Below are positions 27,130-36,302 of a stretch of 64,000 nucleotides of DNA, in pieces. Positions within the stretch are counted from its first letter, which is position 1. Each line of letters opens with the position of its first letter. Origin of the DNA: Palsa-461 sp036844945 (GTDB lineage: Bacteria > Actinomycetota > Acidimicrobiia > Acidimicrobiales > RAAP-2); the NCBI GenBank assembly GCA_036844945.1, contig DAIUEV010000005.1, forward strand, positions 1 to 64,000, written 5' to 3'. The notes under the pieces were generated by a model. It was not told where the DNA came from. It made no database searches and worked only from the letters and a program-made list of their open reading frames with translations. Position numbers and translations under genes: made by a program.

Positions 27130-28587
27130 GTGCGGGCGGATCGCGCGGCGCCGTCTCCTGCCGACGACGTGGTCACCGCGTCCGTGACCGTCGGCGGGAC
27201 GCCCGAACCGGCCGATCTCGACGTCCTCGGTGCGCTGTCCGCACTCGACCGCCGCGAGTGCTCCTCCGTCGAGCTCGTCGAGTCGTGGCTCGCCCGCATC
27301 GGAGCACGCAACGGTGCCCCGAGCCACGACGGCGACCCGGCCTCGGTCAACGCGTGGGCGCGGGTGTACCCCGAGCAGGCCCGGGCCGCCGCACGGGCGG
27401 CCGACGAACGCCGGAGCCCGGCGGCGGTCGAAGGAGACGGCCCGCCGCCCCCGCTGTGCGGCCTCCCGGTCGGGCTCCAGGACCTGGTGGGGGCGGCGGG
27501 CTTCCCGCTCACCGCCTCGAGCCGGGTGCCAATCCCCGTCCCGGAGACCGACTCGACAATCTGGCGGCGGCTCCGGTCCGCGGGGGCCGTCCTGCTCGGC
27601 CACCTGCACACCCACGAGTTCGGGGTCGGGGCCACCACCGACCAGGTCGGGAACCCCTGGGACCTGGCCCGCAGCGCCGGCGGGTCGGCCGGAGGGGCGG
27701 CGGCGGCCCTGGCGGCGTCGATGGTGGCGGCAGCGGCCGGCCCCGACACCTATGGATCGCTGCGGATCCCGGCCGCCCTGTGCGGCGTCTCGGCGATCAA
27801 GCCGACCCGGGGGGCGGTCCCATTGGACGGCGTCCTCCCGGTCATCCCACCGGTCGAGGACGCCGGACCGATGGCGAGGACGGTGGCCGACTGCGCGCTG
27901 CTCCACCAGGTCCTGACCGGGATGGCGGCGCCCCGCCCCCTTCGGGCCCTGCCGCTCGCCGGGCGGACGATCGGGCGCTCCCCCCGCACCGCGCTGTTCA
28001 GCTTCGACGCCGACGTCGCCGACGCCTACGAGTCGGCCTGCGGGCGCTGCGAGGAGCTCGGCGCGACGGTGGTCACGGTCGAGCCTCCGGCGCCGCTCGA
28101 CATCCTGGAGGACTACCTGACGGTGTTCGGGGCCGAGATCGTCGAGGCGCACCGTCCCTACGAGACCTACGCCGATCTGTACCGCCCCGCGCTGCGGGGG
28201 ATGCTCGCCGAGAACGCCGGACGGCCGGTCCCACGCGACGTGCTGGCCGCGGCCGCCCGGAGGAGAGACGAGGTCGTCCACGGCTGGATGGAGTGGTTCG
28301 GCACCCACGACGTCCTCGCCCTGATCGAGCCGACGGTGGCGGTCGTCGCGCCGATCCGGGGCGGCGGCTACCGCCGGTTCGGCACCGAGCTGCGCCTCGG
28401 GTGGCTGACCCACTACTGGAACTGGACCGGGTTCCCGGTGGTCTCGTTCCCCGCCGGGGTGGGCGGCCGCAGCGAGCTGCCGGTCGGGGTCTCCCTGATC
28501 GGCCCCGGCGGCTGCGACCTCGAGCTGCTCGGCGCGGCCATCACGCTGCAGGAGTCGATCGGCCTGCGCTCCCCCGCGCCCCTCTGA
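27130..28587 (+). CDS. amidase-signature protein lacking the catalytic lysine
   Basis: A 485-residue amidase-signature protein. The family uses Ser-Ser-Lys. The nucleophile Ser210 (DTYGSLRIPAA) and the cis-Ser186 (AGGSAGGAA) are kept, 24 residues apart as in FAAH. The lysine expected in G-x-PV-x-x-K-D is Gln117 (GLPVGLQDLV), and the second Ser of GGSSGG is Ala187. The fold is clearly kept (SAIKPTRGAVPLDG), but amide hydrolysis by the standard route is doubtful. It may be a pseudoenzyme or bind rather than cut. GTG start, divergent from the coxLSM operon by 126 bases. Confidence 0.87.
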   Translation: MRADRAAPSPADDVVTASVTVGGTPEPADLDVLGALSALDRRECSSVELVESWLARIGARNGAPSHDGDPASVNAWARVYPEQARAAARAADERRSPAAVEGDGPPPPLCGLPVGLQDLVGAAGFPLTASSRVPIPVPETDSTIWRRLRSAGAVLLGHLHTHEFGVGATTDQVGNPWDLARSAGGSAGGAAAALAASMVAAAAGPDTYGSLRIPAALCGVSAIKPTRGAVPLDGVLPVIPPVEDAGPMARTVADCALLHQVLTGMAAPRPLRALPLAGRTIGRSPRTALFSFDADVADAYESACGRCEELGATVVTVEPPAPLDILEDYLTVFGAEIVEAHRPYETYADLYRPALRGMLAENAGRPVPRDVLAAAARRRDEVVHGWMEWFGTHDVLALIEPTVAVVAPIRGGGYRRFGTELRLGWLTHYWNWTGFPVVSFPAGVGGRSELPVGVSLIGPGGCDLELLGAAITLQESIGLRSPAPL

Positions 28588-28602
28588 GCGCGTCGGTGCC
28601 CC

Positions 28603-29328
28603 TCAGAGGATGTTGACCGCCCGGGAGATCACGAGGCCGAGAGTGAGCAGCGACGCCAGCGACTGGACCATCATGAGGAGCTTCGCCCAGGCGGTCAGCG
28701 GCATCGTGTCGGTGGGACTGAACGCGGTGACGTTCGTGAAGGACGTGTAGAGGTAGTCGAGGAAGGTCGGTGACCAGCGGCGGTCGCTCGCCCCGCGGGC
28801 GGTCATCTGGGGGAACAGGAAGTCGGGCTCCCGGTGGTGTCGCTGCACCCGGGCGGCGGGGCCGCCCCGATCGAGTTCCCAGAACCACAGCCCGAACACG
28901 ATGATGTTGGTGATCCACACCGGCACCGCCGAGAAGATCAGCGTCTTGCCCCCGACCGGGTGCGTCGCCACCAGCGCGTTGACGAGATAGCCGAGCGACA
29001 CCAGGTTGGCCGCGTTGATGAGCGCGATCAGCCCGATCGAGAGCCCGCGCACCCGCGCCGTCTCGCGCCCGTGCCGTTGCGGGCTGGCCAGGAAGAGGGC
29101 GAGGCCGAACGCGCCCTCCAGGGTGGGGATGACCCAGCGGGGCCCGAGGATCAACCGATCGGGCAGCACCACCTGCAGCCCGATCGCCACCGCTACCGCC
29201 AGCGAGGCCGGCCAGCGCGGCTCGGTGCGGGCCCGCTCACCCCACTCGGCCTCGAGCTCGGCCTCGTTCCCGGGGACCTGCGGATCCGACCCGCCCTTCC
29301 CGGCCTCGTTCAGGTCGCCCTCAGGCAT
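28603..29328 (-). CDS. conserved membrane protein with channel-like C-terminus
   Basis: A 241-residue protein with a charged N-terminal tail, about five membrane segments, and a C-terminal block FTNVTAFSPTDTMPLT followed by a last helix LMMVQSLASLLTLGLVISRA. This block is laid out like the pore helix-filter-inner helix of two-TM potassium channels, but the TVGYG filter is absent. I recognise it as a conserved bacterial family without being able to name a function. ATG 29328 lies three bases after the DinB stop, so they may share a transcript. Confidence 0.75.
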   Translation of the reverse strand: MPEGDLNEAGKGGSDPQVPGNEAELEAEWGERARTEPRWPASLAVAVAIGLQVVLPDRLILGPRWVIPTLEGAFGLALFLASPQRHGRETARVRGLSIGLIALINAANLVSLGYLVNALVATHPVGGKTLIFSAVPVWITNIIVFGLWFWELDRGGPAARVQRHHREPDFLFPQMTARGASDRRWSPTFLDYLYTSFTNVTAFSPTDTMPLTAWAKLLMMVQSLASLLTLGLVISRAVNIL

Positions 29329-29331
29329 TGC

Positions 29332-29884
29332 TCACCCCGCGGCCGTCCCGGGGCCGGGCGCCGCCCCGGCCAGGTCTCGGACCCGGGCGAGCACGCGGTC
29401 GGCGTCGGCCAGGTGGTGCACCCCTTCGTGCACCGTGTGCACGCCCATCCAGCCGACGGTCCGGAGCACCGGCTCGGGGAAGTTGTAGACGAGCTCGCGG
29501 GCGAGGCCGGCCTCGTCCAGCCCTTCGAACGCCAGCGCGCCACAGCTCGGCCGCCATCGAGAGCTGCTCGAGGACCTCGGTGAGCGGCTGGGCGTCGTAG
29601 CGGCAGATGGCCACCCGCTCCTCGCTCGACATCGGGGCGAGCTCGGGGCGCTCGCGGACCTGGGCGAGCACCAGCCGGTCCCGCTGGACGAGGAGGACGT
29701 CGCGGAGATGACAGGCGTACTCGAGGGCCGACCAGACCGTGGGTTCCGGCCGGGTCGCGGCGGCCTCGCCGTCGGTCTCCCCCAGCGCGTCGCGGAAGGC
29801 CTGGCCGCACCCCCGGAGCGCGGCTCCGACCTCGGGCACCGGGAGCTCCTCGTAGTCGAAGCCGCACTCGGCACACGCGGTCAC
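29332..29884 (-). pseudogene. DinB family protein, frameshifted
   Basis: The first frame (ATG 29884) gives a zinc-ribbon-like CAECGFDYEELP start and the first DinB histidine (YACHLRDVLL). A second frame gives the rest: FEGLDEAGLARELVYNFPEP, then HTVHEGVHHLADADRVL with the other metal-binding histidines, ending at 29332. The switch falls at about 29539-29546, where one base is extra or two are missing. Joined, the two make a normal DinB_2 protein of about 183 residues. DinB proteins are metal-dependent, some being thiol transferases using mycothiol or bacillithiol. The break is either a sequencing error or a recent mutation, because both halves are well kept. Confidence 0.75.
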
Positions 29885-29978
29885 GGCGCCACGCTAGGCC
29901 GATCGCCGGCCGGCTCTCGGAGCGAAAATTTCTCCGCTGGCCCGTCGGAGCGCCGGGGCCGCGAGCGACGATAGGGGT

Positions 29979-30503
29979 ATGGGAACGCCCTCGGTGCTCG
30001 ACGGGGACCCGGCCGGCTCGTTCCTCGACTTCTACGACGACGCGCTCCCCCAGGTCTACGGCTACCTGGCGATGCGGTGCGGACCGAGGAGCCTCGTCGA
30101 GGACCTCACCTCCGAGACGTTCATGGCGGCCGTGGCGGCGGCCCGGAGCGACCGGGCCACCGTCGTCTCGATGCCGTGGATCATCGGGGTGGCCCGCCAC
30201 AAGCTGGTCGACCACTGGCGACGCCAGGGGCGAGACGAGCGACGCCTTCGGGTCCTCGCCGACGACCGGCCGGAGCCGGAGGACCCCTGGGACGCCGAGC
30301 TCGACGCCGCGCAGGTGCGCGAGGTTCTCGAGCGGCTCAGCGCTCCCCATCGGGCCGCACTCACCCTGCGCTATCTCGACGACCTCCCGGTCCCGGCGGT
30401 CGCCGCCCACCTCTCCCGGACCGTGCACGCCACCGAGGCCCTGCTCGTGCGGGCCCGCAATGCGTTCCGCCGGAGCTATCTCCAGGAGGAGTCCGATGCC
30501 TGA
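29979..30503 (+). CDS. ECF-type RNA polymerase sigma factor
   Basis: A 174-residue sigma-70 family protein with regions 2 and 4 only. Region 2: YGYLAMRCGPRSLVEDLTSETFMAA and PWIIGVARHKLVDHWRR. Region 4: VLERLSAPHRAALTLRYLDDLPVPAVAAHL, the helix-turn-helix for the -35 element. No anti-sigma factor gene adjoins it. Instead the last eight bases overlap the start of a VOC-domain gene, so the VOC protein is made with the sigma factor and may regulate it. Target promoters are unknown. Confidence 0.92.
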   Translation: MGTPSVLDGDPAGSFLDFYDDALPQVYGYLAMRCGPRSLVEDLTSETFMAAVAAARSDRATVVSMPWIIGVARHKLVDHWRRQGRDERRLRVLADDRPEPEDPWDAELDAAQVREVLERLSAPHRAALTLRYLDDLPVPAVAAHLSRTVHATEALLVRARNAFRRSYLQEESDA

Positions 30504-31353
30504 CCCCTTCGAGCAGATGCGACTCCCCGACACCCCCCTCGACCCGGACCCGATCTTCGGGGCCCGCCTTCGCACCCGCGTCGAGCGGGCCCTCGCCCAA
30601 CCGAAGGGAGCAACCATGACCCAGCTGCCCGTCGACGACCACGGCGGCCCCCGTCACGGCGACGTGGGCTACGTCTCGCTATGGGTGCCCGACGCGATCG
30701 CCGCATCGGAGTTCTTCGCCGAGGTGCTCGGCTGGCACTACGGGCCGGCCAGCGGTCCGGGGGGCCGCCAGGTGGAGGGCCAGAGCCTCCACCACGGCCT
30801 GTGGAGCGTGCCCGGCACCCACACGCTCTTCCTCTGCTTCGCGGTGGACTCGGTGGACGACGGGATCGAACGGGTGCGCCGGGCCGGCGGGACCGCCGCC
30901 GAGCCCACCGAGGAGCCCTCCGGGCTGATCGCTGAGTGCGTCGACGACCAGGGCGTGCAGTTCGCCCTCTTCACGCCGCCGGGCGGCGTGTCGGTCGGCG
31001 CGGCCCCGGCCGAACACGGCGGGCGTCACGGGGACCTCGCCTACATCACCATGGAGGTGCCCGACTCCGCTCGCACCCGCGCCTTTTACGCCGAGGTCCT
31101 CGGGTGGGACTTCGCCCCCGGCCGCGTCGAGGACGGATGGGTGGCGGCCGGCGTGGCACCGGCGGTCGGGATCTCGGGCGGGCACGACGCGACAACCACC
31201 GTGCCGATGTACCGGGTCGACGACATCGACGCCGCGGTGGCGGCCGTACGCTCGAAGGGCGGGACCTCGACCGATCCCGCCGCCCAGCCCTACGGCGTCA
31301 CCGCCGAGTGCGCCGACGCCCAGGGCACCCGCTTCTACCTCGGGCAGCTCTGA
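30496..31353 (+). CDS. double VOC-domain protein translationally coupled to a sigma factor
   Basis: 285 residues. After a leader with PDPFEQMRLPDTPLDPDP there are two tandem VOC (glyoxalase/bleomycin-resistance) halves, each beginning HGD-[VL]-[AG]-Y and containing FYAEVLGW or FFAEVLGW. Start ATG 30496 has AGGAGGA seven bases upstream and lies inside the sigma gene. An in-frame ATG before TQLPVDDHGG would give the VOC domains alone. The conserved-looking leader may contact the sigma factor, which is inference. VOC proteins bind metals or small ligands, so it could be a ligand-sensing partner or an enzyme. Confidence 0.88.
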   Translation: MPDPFEQMRLPDTPLDPDPIFGARLRTRVERALAQPKGATMTQLPVDDHGGPRHGDVGYVSLWVPDAIAASEFFAEVLGWHYGPASGPGGRQVEGQSLHHGLWSVPGTHTLFLCFAVDSVDDGIERVRRAGGTAAEPTEEPSGLIAECVDDQGVQFALFTPPGGVSVGAAPAEHGGRHGDLAYITMEVPDSARTRAFYAEVLGWDFAPGRVEDGWVAAGVAPAVGISGGHDATTTVPMYRVDDIDAAVAAVRSKGGTSTDPAAQPYGVTAECADAQGTRFYLGQL

Positions 31354-31437
31354 ACGACGACACCCAGCCCCACCAGGGGTTCCGCTTCCACCCGGGCTGC
31401 GCAGATAGGCTCGCCGGCCTGGGTGGAGGTGGAGCAC

Positions 31438-31929
31438 ATGTTCCTGCGTCGTGTTGGTCTGGGGGTCGGTGCCCTCACAATCGGGTTGTCACTCGGGGTG
31501 GCCCCGATCGCCACGGTCGAGGCCGGGGCGGCCAAACACTCGACCGGGCTCAAGGCCGGCACCTGCGGGGCCCTCACCAAGGAACAGTCGCAGGCGACCA
31601 AGCTCTCGACGTCGCTCGAGTCCGCCTTCGCGTCGGGGAACCTCGGCAAGATCAAGGTGGCCGTCCTCGCCGACCTGAACACGCTCAGCTCGGCGATCTC
31701 CCGCTTCGGTAGTTTCCTCGGCGGCCTGCCGAGCAACGTGCGCGCCGCCTTCAACACCCTCTCCCACGCCTTCAGCGGGCTGAAGACGTCGGTCCAGCAT
31801 GCGAACAGCCTGAGCCAGCTGGAGTCGGCGTTCACCGCGCTCGGGACAAACCCGAAGGTCGAGGCGGCCTCCGCGACGCTTGACGGCTACTTCGGGACCC
31901 GCTGCGGCCTGAGCACGCCGACCACCTGA
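31438..31929 (+). CDS. small secreted helical protein
   Basis: A 163-residue protein with a signal peptide (FLRRVGLGVGALTIGLSLG core, cut near VEAGA). The mature part is mostly amphipathic helix, rich in Ser, Leu and Ala, with two cysteines near the ends (TCGAL and TRCGL) that could form a disulfide closing a helical bundle. I recognise no family. ATG 31438 was chosen over GTG 31423 because GGTGGAGG stands at a good distance. A strong hairpin follows the gene. Confidence 0.72.
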   Translation: MFLRRVGLGVGALTIGLSLGVAPIATVEAGAAKHSTGLKAGTCGALTKEQSQATKLSTSLESAFASGNLGKIKVAVLADLNTLSSAISRFGSFLGGLPSNVRAAFNTLSHAFSGLKTSVQHANSLSQLESAFTALGTNPKVEAASATLDGYFGTRCGLSTPTT

Positions 31930-32022
31930 GTCCCCGCAGTCTCCCGAACGAGCCCCACCGCGCCCTCACGCCAGCCGGCCGCGCCCACCCCTGAGGGGTT
32001 CGGGTCAGCGGCGTTCCGGACG

Positions 32023-32054
32023 ACAGCGAGGGGGCCTCGCGGCCCCCTCGCTGT
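32023..32054. terminator. strong bidirectional terminator hairpin
   Basis: ACAGCGAGGGGGCC and its exact complement GGCCCCCTCGCTGT form a 14-bp perfect stem with a TCGC loop. It lies between two convergent genes (ends at 31929 and 32103). There is no T-run on the plus side, but the stem is the strongest in the window and serves both strands. Confidence 0.8.
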
Positions 32055-32102
32055 GGAATCCCCTTTGCCCGGGCTCGGCCCGAGGGCCGGCCGGTGTTCG
32101 AT

Positions 32103-33863
32103 TCAGACGCCGTGGACGGTCTCGATGAAGCTGTCCTCGACGAAGACGCCGGCGATGTTCTCGTCGACCTTCGCCTCGGGCGCCGCCTTCCACATCGCCA
32201 GGAGGTAGATGCCGAAGCTGAGGAAGGCAAGGACGAGCATGTCGTACCAGAAGGGAAGGTCGCCGGACCCGCCGATGATCACGTTGTGCAACCGGCTGAG
32301 ACCGAAGAGGCCGCTGTTGGGTGCGGGCAGCCCGAAGTTCCCGAAGTACGAGATCAGCGTCATGCCGGCCATGTACGGGAAGATCCAGATCGAAGCGGTC
32401 CAGTCGATCTTCGGCATCTTGTCGTTCAGGTGCAGGGCCGAGGACAACCACATGACGAGGTAGCCGATGAGCAGCACCCCCATGAGCAGCGACACCGTGT
32501 TCCAGCCCGACCAGTAGACGATGGCGTTGGCTAGGAAGAACGCGATCGCCGCGGTGATCTTGCCGCCTGGCAGGCGGTAGGACCGCGGCAGGTTCGGCTT
32601 GCTCTTGCGCAGGGCGCCCAGGGCGAGCGGTGCCGCGGCGTACATGAGCACCGACGCCCCGGTGACGATGTTGACCAGCGACGCCCAGCTCGGGAACGGC
32701 AGGAGGAAGAGCAGCCCGACGACCGCCGAGACGACCACACCGATGGCCGGGACCTTCGTCCGCGGCTGGGTCTTCTCCATCACCTTCGGCACGAGGCCGT
32801 TCCTGCTCATCCCGAAGCTCAGCCGGGAGGACGAGGTCAGGTAGATGAGACCGGTGCCACCGGGTGAGACCACCGCGTCGATCCGGATGATCCAGGCCAG
32901 CCAGGCCAGCCCCGCCACCTTGAGGAGGGTGTAGAAGGGCCCGGCGCCGAGGGCGGTGTCGGACCCGAGCTGTGACCAGGTGTGGTAGTGGGCGATGGTC
33001 GCCGGGTTGAGGCCGGCGATGAAGACCAGCTGGAGCAGGATGTACAGGACGGCCCCGATGAGGATCGAGCCGATGACCGCTCGCGGGAGGTCGCGCTGGG
33101 GGTTGGCGCTCTCCCCTCCGAGTTGGACCGCCTGCTCGAACCCGAGCAACGCGAACACGATGCCCGCTCCCGGCAACGCCCTGAAGATGGCCTGGGCCGC
33201 GCTGTTGGTGCCGCCCGGGTGCCAGAACCCGCCTCCCGCGGTGAAGTTGCCCGAGTGGAAGTGGGTGAAGAGCAGCACGATGACCACGAGCGCCGGGACC
33301 GCCACCTTCCAGGAGGTGATTCCGGTGTTGAGGTTGGCGAGCCACCGGATGCCGATCAGGTTGACGATCACGAAGAAGATCATCAGGACGACGGCCGCGA
33401 AGATGCCCCAGCCGCTCAGGGTGCCGAGGAGCGCCCCGGGGGCCGGTGGCTTGTACCAGCTGTGGGCCCACGAGACGATCGAGAAGTACTGGATGGTCGC
33501 CAACACCTCGATCGGGGCGACCGTGGCCGCCTGGATGTAGGCGAACCAGCCGAACGTCGCCCCGGCCAGGCTTCCGAACGCGTAGTGCGGGTACCGGCTG
33601 GTGCCTCCCGACACCGGGAACAGCCCGCCGAGCTCCGCGTGCACGAGCGCGAGGACGATGACGATCCCCGAGGCCAGGACCCAGCCGAGCAGGGCCGAGG
33701 GACCCGCCGCGATCAGCGCGGCCAGCGCGCCGAACAGCCAGCCCGACCCGATGATGGACCCTTCGGAGGCCCACATCAGACCGAGGAGACCGACGTCTCG
33801 CTTCAGCCCCTCGTCGTACGCCTGGCTCCGCGGTGCGGGCGCAGGCGCTTCGGTGACTGCCAT
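32103..33863 (-). CDS. APC-family amino acid permease
   Basis: A 586-residue transporter with about twelve or more membrane helices. The first helix contains the APC hallmark SEGSIIGSGWLFG, which binds the substrate backbone. The sixth-helix region reads IVFALLGFEQAVQLGGE, and SRLSFGMSRNGLVPKVM follows the eighth helix. Both are typical of APC permeases. The substrate cannot be told. The ATG start follows a GGGGGG stretch as ribosome site. Confidence 0.92.
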   Translation of the reverse strand: MAVTEAPAPAPRSQAYDEGLKRDVGLLGLMWASEGSIIGSGWLFGALAALIAAGPSALLGWVLASGIVIVLALVHAELGGLFPVSGGTSRYPHYAFGSLAGATFGWFAYIQAATVAPIEVLATIQYFSIVSWAHSWYKPPAPGALLGTLSGWGIFAAVVLMIFFVIVNLIGIRWLANLNTGITSWKVAVPALVVIVLLFTHFHSGNFTAGGGFWHPGGTNSAAQAIFRALPGAGIVFALLGFEQAVQLGGESANPQRDLPRAVIGSILIGAVLYILLQLVFIAGLNPATIAHYHTWSQLGSDTALGAGPFYTLLKVAGLAWLAWIIRIDAVVSPGGTGLIYLTSSSRLSFGMSRNGLVPKVMEKTQPRTKVPAIGVVVSAVVGLLFLLPFPSWASLVNIVTGASVLMYAAAPLALGALRKSKPNLPRSYRLPGGKITAAIAFFLANAIVYWSGWNTVSLLMGVLLIGYLVMWLSSALHLNDKMPKIDWTASIWIFPYMAGMTLISYFGNFGLPAPNSGLFGLSRLHNVIIGGSGDLPFWYDMLVLAFLSFGIYLLAMWKAAPEAKVDENIAGVFVEDSFIETVHGV

Positions 33864-34134
33864 GTTGTACCCCCCAAGGTTTGGTGCTGAGCGCCGGACC
33901 CTGCCGGGCCCGGGCCACGCAAGTCCGTCCGATCGCCGCGACGTCCCGATCGAGCGGTCCGCTCCGGCGGACCAGCGCGCTCCCCCTCTCCCGTTGGGTC
34001 AACGGCCTCGGACGGGCGAAATATATCCGTGGACGATCCCGCGCGCACCGATCATTGCGGGCCTTGCGCGATGCACTCCCGCCCGCCCCCGGGACCCCGC
34101 CGGCACCGGTCGGGGCTCCCCTATTCTTGGGCAA

Positions 34135-35046
34135 ATGTCGAGGCGCGGCTTGGTGTTGTTTGCCGCGCTCAGCGTCATCTGGGGCGTCCCCTACCTGCTC
34201 ATCCGCATCGCGGTCCGGGATATCTCGCCACCCACGCTCGTCTTCTTCCGCACCGCGGTGGCGGGGGTCGCCTTCCTGCCGGTCCTCGTGCGCCGAGAGC
34301 ACCTGCTCGCGCTCCGCAAGTACTGGTTCCCGCTGGTCGCGTACACCGTGATCGAGGTGGCCGTTCCCTGGCTCCTCTTGTCCCGGGCCGAGCAGCGGCT
34401 CACGAGCTCGCTCTCGGGTCTCCTCATCGCCACCGTCCCGCTCATCGCGCTCGTCTTCGCGTGGGCGACCCGCCACGAGGGCCCGCCGGGGTGGCGCCGC
34501 CTGGGGGGTCTGGCGATCGGGTTCGGCGGCGTCGCGGTGATCGTCGGAGTCGACGTCCACGGGCCGGACGTGCTGGCGGTGGTGGAGGTCTTGGCGGTAG
34601 CGGTCTGCTACGCGCTCGGCCCCTTCGTCGTCGTCACCCGGCTGAGCGAGGTGCCCGCGATGGTGACGGTGGGCGCGTCACTCGTCCTCGCCGGAGTCGG
34701 CTACGCGCCGGTCGGTCTGACCCACCTGCCGCACCACGTCTCGCCCGAGGAGATCACCTCGGTCGTGCTCCTGATCGTGGTGTGCACCGGGATCGCGTTC
34801 TTGATCTACTTCGCCCTCATCGGGGAGGTGGGGCCGGCTCGGGCCACCGTGATCACCTACATCAACCCGGCGGTCGCGTTGGTCCTCGGGATCCTCATCC
34901 TCCACGAGCACTTCTCGACCGGGCTCGCGATCGGGGTCCCGCTCGTCCTCGTCGGATCCTTCCTCGGGACCCGCGGCGCGAAGCCGTCGGCGGCGGCGAG
35001 ATCCGATCCCGGTCAATCGGCGCTGTCGGTCGGCGCGGAGCGCTGA
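34135..35046 (+). CDS. EamA/DMT-superfamily transporter
   Basis: 303 residues with ten predicted membrane helices in two repeated EamA halves, each near 140 residues. The first half begins GLVLFAALSVIWGVPYLLIR. Near the end ATVITYINPAVALVLGILILHE is the typical EamA ninth helix. These proteins usually export amino acids or other metabolites. ATG 34135 places the first helix at the normal position. Confidence 0.9.
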   Translation: MSRRGLVLFAALSVIWGVPYLLIRIAVRDISPPTLVFFRTAVAGVAFLPVLVRREHLLALRKYWFPLVAYTVIEVAVPWLLLSRAEQRLTSSLSGLLIATVPLIALVFAWATRHEGPPGWRRLGGLAIGFGGVAVIVGVDVHGPDVLAVVEVLAVAVCYALGPFVVVTRLSEVPAMVTVGASLVLAGVGYAPVGLTHLPHHVSPEEITSVVLLIVVCTGIAFLIYFALIGEVGPARATVITYINPAVALVLGILILHEHFSTGLAIGVPLVLVGSFLGTRGAKPSAAARSDPGQSALSVGAER

Positions 35047-35059
35047 GGGCGCCGCCGCC

Positions 35060-35545
35060 TCAGAGGCGGCGGTACATGATGTGCAAGCCCACCTCGCCGA
35101 GCACCGGGTGGGCGAAGGCCTCGGGCACGGTCGCGAGTACCTCGAAGCCGAGCGACCGCCACAGCGCGACCGCCCCCGTGTTCGACTCGACCACGGCGTT
35201 GAACTGCACGGCCCGGAAGCCCTCGCGACCGGCCCGATCGATGACGTATTCGCCGAGGGCGCGCCCGACCCCCCGGCGCGACCGTGCGGGGTCGACCATA
35301 AAGCTGGCACTGGCGACATGGCGGCCGGGACCCTGCTGGTTCGGGTACATCCGGGCGGTCCCCACCACCTCGCCGGCCTCCAGCGCCACGACGGTCTGCG
35401 ACGGGGGCGGCGCCAACCACAGCGTGCGGGCCGCGTCGCTCGACATCTGCGGGTCGTAGCAGTAGGTCTCAGCCGCTGCGACGATCGGCGCGAAGAACGA
35501 CCAGATCCCCGGCCAGTCGCCCGGCTCGGCGTCCCGGATCAGCAC
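35060..35545 (-). CDS. GNAT-family N-acetyltransferase
   Basis: A 161-residue GNAT protein. The acetyl-CoA loop R/Q-x-x-G-x-G/A is seen in SRRGVGRALGEYVIDRA, and motif B in FNAVVESNTGAVALWRSLGFEVLATVPEAF. The target amine is unknown. GTG 35545 (VLIRDAEPGDW) was chosen because GNAT domains start at this motif. The gene is divergent from a VOC gene. Confidence 0.9.
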   Translation of the reverse strand: MLIRDAEPGDWPGIWSFFAPIVAAAETYCYDPQMSSDAARTLWLAPPPSQTVVALEAGEVVGTARMYPNQQGPGRHVASASFMVDPARSRRGVGRALGEYVIDRAGREGFRAVQFNAVVESNTGAVALWRSLGFEVLATVPEAFAHPVLGEVGLHIMYRRL

Positions 35546-35611
35546 CCGGTCAGCATGGCGCGCCCGGTCACGGGGTGGGAAGGCGGACACGCGGTTCGGT
35601 ACCGTGAGGCC

Positions 35612-36214
35612 GTGGCCGAGATCGCCTCGCTCTCGATCGGTGACCCCGCCGAGCTCTGGGAACGGCTCGGCTTCACGGTCGAGGAAGGATCGAGCTGGAT
35701 CAGCTCGATCCGGCACGACCTCGGCGGGCCCGACGACGGCGTCAGCGCCTGGACGCTGCGCGGGGCCGACGGGCTCACCGAGCTCCCTCTCGGGACCGGT
35801 TCTCCGACGAGCCCCCAGCCGACCCCGTCCCACCCGAACGGGGTCATCGCCCTCGACCACATCGTGATCGGGACCCCCGACCTCGAGCGGACGGTGCAGG
35901 CCTTCGAGGCGGCCGGCATCCGGCTCCGCCGGGTGCGCGAGGCGGGCACCGACGACCGACCGAGCCAGCAGGCCTTCTTCCTGCTCGGCGAGACCATCGC
36001 CGAGGTGGTGGGGTCGCCGGGACCGGGCCGTCCGGGGCCCGCCCGGTTCTACGGGCTCGCTTTCACGTGTGCCGATCTCGACGCCACGGCGGCCTTCCTG
36101 GGCGACCGGCTCCGGCCGGCCAAGGACGCCGTCCAGCCGGGCCGGCGGATCGCCACCCTGGACCGCTCGGCCGGGTCGACCGTTCCCCTCGCCTTCATGT
36201 CGCCGGAGCCATGA
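35612..36214 (+). CDS. glyoxalase-like (VOC) protein
   Basis: About 200 residues. Two VOC half-domains are suggested, the second beginning ALDHIVIGTPDLERTVQAFEAAGI, typical of Glyoxalase-like proteins, and LAFTCADLDATAAFLGDRL later. Metal ligands are incomplete, so function is not predictable. GTG 35612 was chosen for a compact N-terminus (AEIASLSIGDPAELWERLGF). ATG 35555 in the same frame would add 19 residues. Confidence 0.78.
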   Translation: MAEIASLSIGDPAELWERLGFTVEEGSSWISSIRHDLGGPDDGVSAWTLRGADGLTELPLGTGSPTSPQPTPSHPNGVIALDHIVIGTPDLERTVQAFEAAGIRLRRVREAGTDDRPSQQAFFLLGETIAEVVGSPGPGRPGPARFYGLAFTCADLDATAAFLGDRLRPAKDAVQPGRRIATLDRSAGSTVPLAFMSPEP

Positions 36215-36302
36215 GGGTGAAGGCGCCGAGAACCCCGATCGTGCGCCTCCATCGCCACTACGCTGCCGTCGGCACGAACGGTCAGCGGTAACGGGGGACC
36301 CC

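Noticed and set aside
33956..33973. Hairpin GGTCCGC-TCCG-GCGGACC upstream of the APC permease
   Set aside because: It is a 7-bp stem in very GC-rich DNA with no nearby transcript end, so chance occurrence is likely.
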